From positions 21,634,723-21,698,722 of the forward strand of contig NC_135556.1 in assembly GCF_964340395.1 (NCBI RefSeq): a stretch of 64,000 nucleotides of DNA. The letters are read 5' to 3'. This document shows, piece by piece, positions 61,444-64,000 of the stretch. Origin of the DNA: Glandiceps talaboti (taxonomy: Eukaryota; Hemichordata; Enteropneusta; Spengelidae). A program made the translations under genes and the position numbers. Each line of letters starts with the position of its first letter. Positions within the stretch are counted from its first letter, which is position 1. Below the pieces are notes generated by a model, which was not told where the DNA came from, searched no databases, and saw only the letters and a program-made list of their open reading frames with translations.

Positions 61444-63682
61444 ATGTATGTATGTATGTATGTATGTGTATGTATGTATGTATGTATGTATGTATGTGTG
61501 TGTGTATGTATCTATGTATGTATGTATGTATGTATGTATGTATGTATGTATGTATCTATGTATGTATGTATGTATGTATGTATGTATGTATGTATGTATG
61601 TATGTATGTATGCATGTGTGTGTGTATGTATGTATGTATGTATGTATGTATGTATGTATGTATGTATCTATGTATGTATGTATCTATGTATGTATGTATG
61701 TATGTATGTATGTATGTATGTATGTATGTATGTATCTATGTATGTATGTATCTATGTATGTATGTATGTATGTATGTATGTATGTATCTATGTATCTATG
61801 TATGTATGTATGTATGTATGTATGTATCTATGTATGTATGTATGTATGTATGTATGTATGTATGTATGCATGTGTGTGTGTATGTATCTATGTATGTATG
61901 TATGTATGTATGTATGTATGTATGTATGTATGTATGTATGTATCTATGTATGTATGTATCTATGTATGTATGTATCTATGTATGTATGTATGTATGTATG
62001 TATGTATGTATGTATGTATGTATGTATCTATGTATGTATGTATGTATGTATGTATGTATGTATCTATGTATGTATGTATGTATGTATGTATGTATGCATG
62101 TGTGTGTGTATGTATCTATGTATGTATGTATGTATGTATGTATGTATGTATGTATGTATGTATCTATGTATGTATGTATCTATGTATGTATGTATGTATG
62201 TATGTATGTATGTATGTATGTATGTATGTATGTATGTATGTATGTATGTATCTATGTATGTATGTATCTATGTATGTATGTATGTATGTATGTATGTATG
62301 TATGTATGTATGTATCTATGTATGTATGTATGTATGTATGTATGTATGTATGTATGTATGTATGTATGTATGTATGTATGTATGTATGTATGTATGTATG
62401 TATGTATCTATGTATGTATCTATGTATGTATGTATGTATGTATGTGTGTATGTATGTCATGATATCTGCACGTCAAATATCCTTTCCCACTTACCTGAGA
62501 TTGTCTCTCATTTTTACATAAACTTTCCTTTCGTCATTTTTCCATCAGCATATTTGTTTGACGTTCAGGCAAACAGTTGCAGATTTCCAATTGTTCTCAG
62601 TTAGTAGATAACACATAATGTCATGCTTCATTGTTAACCACCCCATACCCCACCCCCACCCCCACCCCCATTATCCAAGTCAGTGAAGGTAAAATTTTAT
62701 AATGAACTCTGATCAGCCTTCGTACACCGCAAACTTGAGGTCAAATCACTTCCAGTTCCTTAATGATATAGTCAGGTCTTATTTCCCTTTTATCACATGG
62801 CATCGACAAAGTTCACTCTCAACGTTATACCATAAACCAAGCTCACTGGATCACTGGACAGTCTTACACAAAACTTGCATATCATCTGATGTGTTGTTTT
62901 CATGGATTCATCTGTCTTTTGCAGAGCCAAGGAAGAAAACGAGAAAATCAAGATGGTTGAAGAAGACGATGATGTTCCCATGGCACAGAGGAAACGTTTT
63001 ACCCGTGTGGAGATGGCCAGAGTACTGATGGAACGTAATCAGTATAAAGAGAGATTGATGGAGTTACAGGAAGCTGTCCGGTGGACGGAAATGATCCGAG
63101 CCTCAAGAGAACACCCATCGTTAGAAGCAAAGAAAAACAAATCTTCAATCTGGAAATTGTAAGTCTTGATAATACAGAACCGTTGAAAATGATCAGAGTA
63201 ACTTAGGGAAAGTTCAGCAATAAAATATGAATATCTGTAACACGTCATTATTACAGTGTTGTGTTTATCTTTCCATATTATCAAAGATAAAAATATATGT
63301 GTAATACCGATAACATGTACACACAGTTTCAGTGATGTTTGAAGAAATTGACTGTATGAAGTCTTCAATGAGAGCAATGTACGGTAGGTTTTGAGAACAT
63401 GCAACTTTCCTACAAAATCTGTTGCTGTATTGATATAAATGTATCAGATTTAAGATCAGGAATATTATAGTGAAAATCTGACTTTTATGTTTCTGTGCTC
63501 CTCAGTTTCAGCAACTTGTTTAGTTCATCAAATGCACCAAGTAAGAAGCCCTACCCTCCTGTCAATGTCAAGTATAATGCTCCTACGTCACACGTTACAC
63601 CAGCTCCAAAGAGACGCAGCGCCAAAGAGATCCAGTCCCTTGGAGAAAAAGCCAAAGTCTTTGATTTCTTAGAGGCTGATGG
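38347..63682 (+). CDS. MAPK8IP3: JNK-interacting protein 3/4 (JIP3/JIP4) scaffold, 5' half (14 coding exons)
   Basis: Scaffold and motor adaptor that links cargo vesicles to kinesin-1 and dynein and holds JNK-pathway kinases; orthologous to vertebrate MAPK8IP3 and SPAG9 together, Drosophila sunday driver and worm UNC-16. Exons: 38347-38649, 41399-41519, 42272-42342, 44360-44442, 51562-51842, 52393-52519, 53278-53375, 54265-54282, 55539-55586, 58980-59006, 60466-60523, 61092-61244, 62925-63158, 63506-63682; together 599 codons plus two bases. Seen: RH1 region about 23-92 ([20 protein letters not shown]); coiled coil about 75-175 with RQLELK and the HTEMMKMY motif; serine/acidic linker; [12 protein letters not shown]; leucine-zipper coiled coil about 412-463; RH2 ([20 protein letters not shown]), which in the family binds Rab GTPases; then the conserved [14 protein letters not shown]. 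The start has a strong context (CACCATGG). The gene continues beyond the window. Family identity is very secure; the vertebrate symbol is used for orientation. Confidence 0.95.
39601..39652. repeat. CA dinucleotide array
   Basis: 26 CA units in JIP intron 1. Confidence 0.97.
40580..40858. mobile_element. MITE-like inverted repeat in JIP intron 1
   Basis: Imperfect arms of about 110 bp (40580-40689 and 40743-40858), for example GTTTCATGTTGAGACAGACAC against its near complement; the centre is unique. Confidence 0.8.
41399..41519 (+). CDS. MAPK8IP3: JIP exon 2 (coiled coil)
   Basis: 121 nt; acceptor TTTCATGCACAG, donor GTAAGGC. Encodes [20 protein letters not shown] and [13 protein letters not shown], the conserved coiled coil after RH1. 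Confidence 0.95.
42272..42342 (+). CDS. MAPK8IP3: JIP exon 3
   Basis: 71 nt; encodes [20 protein letters not shown] and HTE, matching the RLEERE.EMKKEY..L..RHTE block of JIP3/4. Donor GTAAGATA. Confidence 0.94.
42800..43000. mobile_element. Foldback element family 2, copy 1
   Basis: Near-perfect inverted repeat in JIP intron 3. Outer ends CACATATTGCCTGGCC and GGCCAGGCAATATGTG; the arms (to about 42892 and from about 42901) include GAATCACATGCTATTTCCC and its complement. Confidence 0.85.
44360..44442 (+). CDS. MAPK8IP3: JIP exon 4
   Basis: 83 nt; encodes [19 protein letters not shown] and GSPRLFK (last codon split). The M..MY.EHIE block is conserved in the family. Acceptor TGTGTATTCAG, donor GTAAGTTT. 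Confidence 0.92.
46255..47465 (+). repeat. 44-bp minisatellite, about 27 copies
   Basis: Unit AGATAGCACTAGACTACTTG followed by AGAGATCTTGAGATTTGATGCCAC. In JIP intron 4. Variant units recur at 132-bp spacing (for example GAGGTCTT at 46561 and 46693). Confidence 0.96.
51562..51842 (+). CDS. MAPK8IP3: JIP exon 5 (linker, possible JNK-docking site)
   Basis: 281 nt; encodes [16 protein letters not shown] followed by a low-complexity Ser/Thr/Glu-rich linker ending DTSSAATG. The junction RLFKLNIPHPL lies where vertebrate JIP3 carries its JNK-binding motif, so it is a candidate docking site; this is inference. Acceptor TTTTTTTTCCCAG, donor GTAAGCAA. Confidence 0.88.
52393..52519 (+). CDS. MAPK8IP3: JIP exon 6
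   Basis: 127 nt, phase 1 in, phase 2 out; encodes [20 protein letters not shown] followed by STPEL, similar to the IIDSTPEL block of vertebrate JIP3, and NEVAQRVR. Confidence 0.9.
52845..52995. mobile_element. MITE-like inverted repeat in JIP intron 6
   Basis: Arms of about 60 bp: CTGATAGCATG...ACATTTTATCTCACTGTAAACACAAAT and its imperfect complement ending GCATGCTATCAG. Confidence 0.7.
53278..53375 (+). CDS. MAPK8IP3: JIP exon 7
   Basis: 98 nt; encodes [20 protein letters not shown] and [12 protein letters not shown], matching the vertebrate E(V)IG.VDEGADLLG block. Donor GTAAGTCA, phase 1. Confidence 0.9.
54265..54282 (+). CDS. MAPK8IP3: JIP microexon 8 (18 nt)
   Basis: Encodes (D)PAEFS(G). 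Acceptor TCCATGCATCCAG, donor GTTAGTAT. Phase 1 on both sides. Joined to exon 11 it gives EFSGMGKEV, the arrangement seen in vertebrate JIP3 (GEFSGMGKEV), which supports this tiny exon. Confidence 0.8.
55539..55586 (+). CDS. MAPK8IP3: JIP cassette exon 9 (48 nt)
   Basis: Encodes (E)[15 protein letters not shown], an acidic Ser-rich peptide. Acceptor CACTGCTAGCAG, donor GTATGATC. Phase 1 on both sides, so it can be skipped without shifting the frame. Confidence 0.72.
57007..57956. mobile_element. 0.95-kb element with terminal inverted repeats and palindromic 34-bp units
   Basis: Ends GGGTACCTAAAATGTTACAA and TTGACGTTGTAGGTACCCTA are inverted relatives, each followed inward by CTGAGACC.TG-type sequence (about 50 bp in all). 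The right half (57500-57900) is about 11 tandem units of 34 bp, each with the palindrome CTGAGACCTGTCTCAG. In JIP intron 9. Confidence 0.8.
58980..59006 (+). CDS. MAPK8IP3: JIP cassette microexon 10 (27 nt)
   Basis: Encodes (V)TPTSDNFF(G), leading directly into MGKEVENL of exon 11. Acceptor ATGGCAACCACAG, donor GTAAGAGA. Phase 1 on both sides; TPTSD.FFGMGKEV resembles a JIP4-type junction. Probably alternative to exon 8 or 9. Confidence 0.72.
59228..59390. mobile_element. Foldback element family 2, diverged copy 2
   Basis: Ends ACTTATTGCCTGGC and GCCAGGCAATAAGTGTTTTATAA match copy 1 at 42.8 kb; the inner palindrome is more decayed. In JIP intron 10. Related sequence may extend to about 59600. 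Confidence 0.7.
60086..60128. repeat. CA dinucleotide array
   Basis: About 21 CA units in JIP intron 10. Confidence 0.96.
60466..60523 (+). CDS. MAPK8IP3: JIP exon 11
   Basis: 58 nt; encodes (G)[18 protein letters not shown], a highly conserved JIP3/4 motif. Acceptor ACCTAATATTAG, donor GTAAGTAA. Confidence 0.93.
60882..61050 (+). mobile_element. Foldback element family 1, one-arm copy
   Basis: Matches one arm of 10066-10376 (GGATGAGGATTGGG, CATGGCTTCCTACTTGAAAA, TTGTTTGTAACTCAATACA) and stops at the central palindrome ATTGTACGTACAAT. It lies 41 nt upstream of JIP exon 12. Confidence 0.75.
61092..61244 (+). CDS. MAPK8IP3: JIP exon 12 (leucine zipper coiled coil)
   Basis: 153 nt; encodes [20 protein letters not shown] followed by the coiled coil ending ELEDDLK. 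In the family this zipper region contacts kinesin light chain and ARF6. Acceptor TTGTATTACAG; donor GTAAGTGT, followed 13 nt later by a 1.2-kb microsatellite. Confidence 0.94.
61257..62457. repeat. 1.2-kb GTAT microsatellite with GTATCTA variants
   Basis: Begins as (GTCT)n, then (GTAT)n with regularly recurring CTAT and GCATGTGTGTGTGTAT variants, in JIP intron 12. The 386-451 aa open frames in all three forward frames are repeat translations without stops. Confidence 0.97.
62925..63158 (+). CDS. MAPK8IP3: JIP exon 13 (RH2 domain)
   Basis: 234 nt; encodes [20 protein letters not shown], then [40 protein letters not shown] and KSSIWK. This is the RH2 core, nearly invariant between animals. Acceptor GTCTTTTGCAG, donor GTAAGTCT. 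Confidence 0.96.
63506..63682 (+). CDS. MAPK8IP3: JIP exon 14
   Basis: 177 nt; encodes [37 protein letters not shown] and [10 protein letters not shown], conserved in JIP4-like proteins. Donor GTAAGTGA, phase 2. The next exon lies beyond base 64000. Confidence 0.94.
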
Positions 63683-64000
63683 GTAAGTGAGTTAATTTGA
63701 TAACAGAACCTGTATTGCATATCACTGTTATATGTTGAGTCTCAAGTCACAAGAATACTGGAAGGAAGTGCTTTGGGGAATTTAGAGTGTTGTAGGAGAT
63801 ATGGGTATGCCTCTGTATGCAGAGAATTTAAACAGACTGGACGCAAAATTCTCACATCTTTTTTGTCAGTCCAAACCAGTCCAAACCGGTCAAAACAGGT
63901 CCAAACCTTTCCAAACTGGTCCTAACCTGTCAAAACCTGTCCTGCCTTTCAATATATGTGTTAACGTCCAAAGATATGTGAGAATGACAGTTCGTGGGGT

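Noticed and set aside
61249-62604. Long open frames of MYVC repeats (up to 451 aa)
   Set aside because: Pure translation of (GTAT)n; tetranucleotide repeats without stops are open in several frames. The region is a JIP intron.

Overview
The window is animal (metazoan) nuclear DNA, not bacterial or viral. The genes are split by many introns with GT..AG borders, the noncoding DNA is AT-rich, and it is crowded with tetranucleotide microsatellites (CATA, GTCT and CAAA types), minisatellites and short foldback (MITE-like) elements. Both gene families present are animal families. Intron sizes (0.2 to 8 kb), the tetranucleotide load and the receptor type suggest an invertebrate bilaterian, probably marine; the phylum cannot be fixed from the sequence alone.

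Left half (1-32252), minus strand: three head-to-tail paralogous genes for Cys-loop ligand-gated ion channel subunits of the GABA-A/glycine (anion channel) type. In transcription order from right to left they are gene B (32252-22419, nine coding exons, 488 aa, complete), gene A (18180-10631, nine coding exons, 468 aa, complete) and gene C (6839-1204, only exons 1-3 inside the window; the rest lies to the left of base 1). I assembled the exons by hand. Intron positions and phases are identical wherever the genes can be compared, and both complete models stay in frame from ATG to stop. Each has a signal peptide split by a phase-2 intron, an extracellular ligand-binding domain with the 13-residue Cys-loop, M1-M3, a cytoplasmic loop and M4. 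They could assemble as subunits of one or more pentameric channels; the ligand is unknown.

Right half (38347-63682 and beyond), plus strand: the 5' half of a JNK-interacting protein 3/4 gene (MAPK8IP3/SPAG9 family; Drosophila sunday driver, C. elegans unc-16). Fourteen coding exons, 599 codons, are present. They cover the RH1 domain, coiled coils, leucine-zipper region and RH2 domain, and include three consecutive tiny phase-1/phase-1 exons (18, 48 and 27 nt) that look like alternative cassettes. The C-terminal beta-propeller part is beyond the right edge. Gene B and the JIP gene are head to head, with about 6.1 kb between their start codons.

Repeats: most long open frames in the window are translations of microsatellites and are not genes. 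Notable repeats are a perfect 96-bp hairpin inside microsatellite DNA (9033-9246), a 240-260 bp element present twice in inverted orientation (8549 and 28676), a foldback family with copies at 10.1 and 60.9 kb, a related element in intron 5 of both gene A and gene B, a second foldback family at 42.8 and 59.2 kb, a 44-bp minisatellite with 132-bp higher-order units (46.3-47.5 kb), a 0.95-kb element with terminal inverted repeats filled with 34-bp palindromic units (57.0-57.96 kb), and a 1.2-kb GTAT array directly behind a JIP splice donor.
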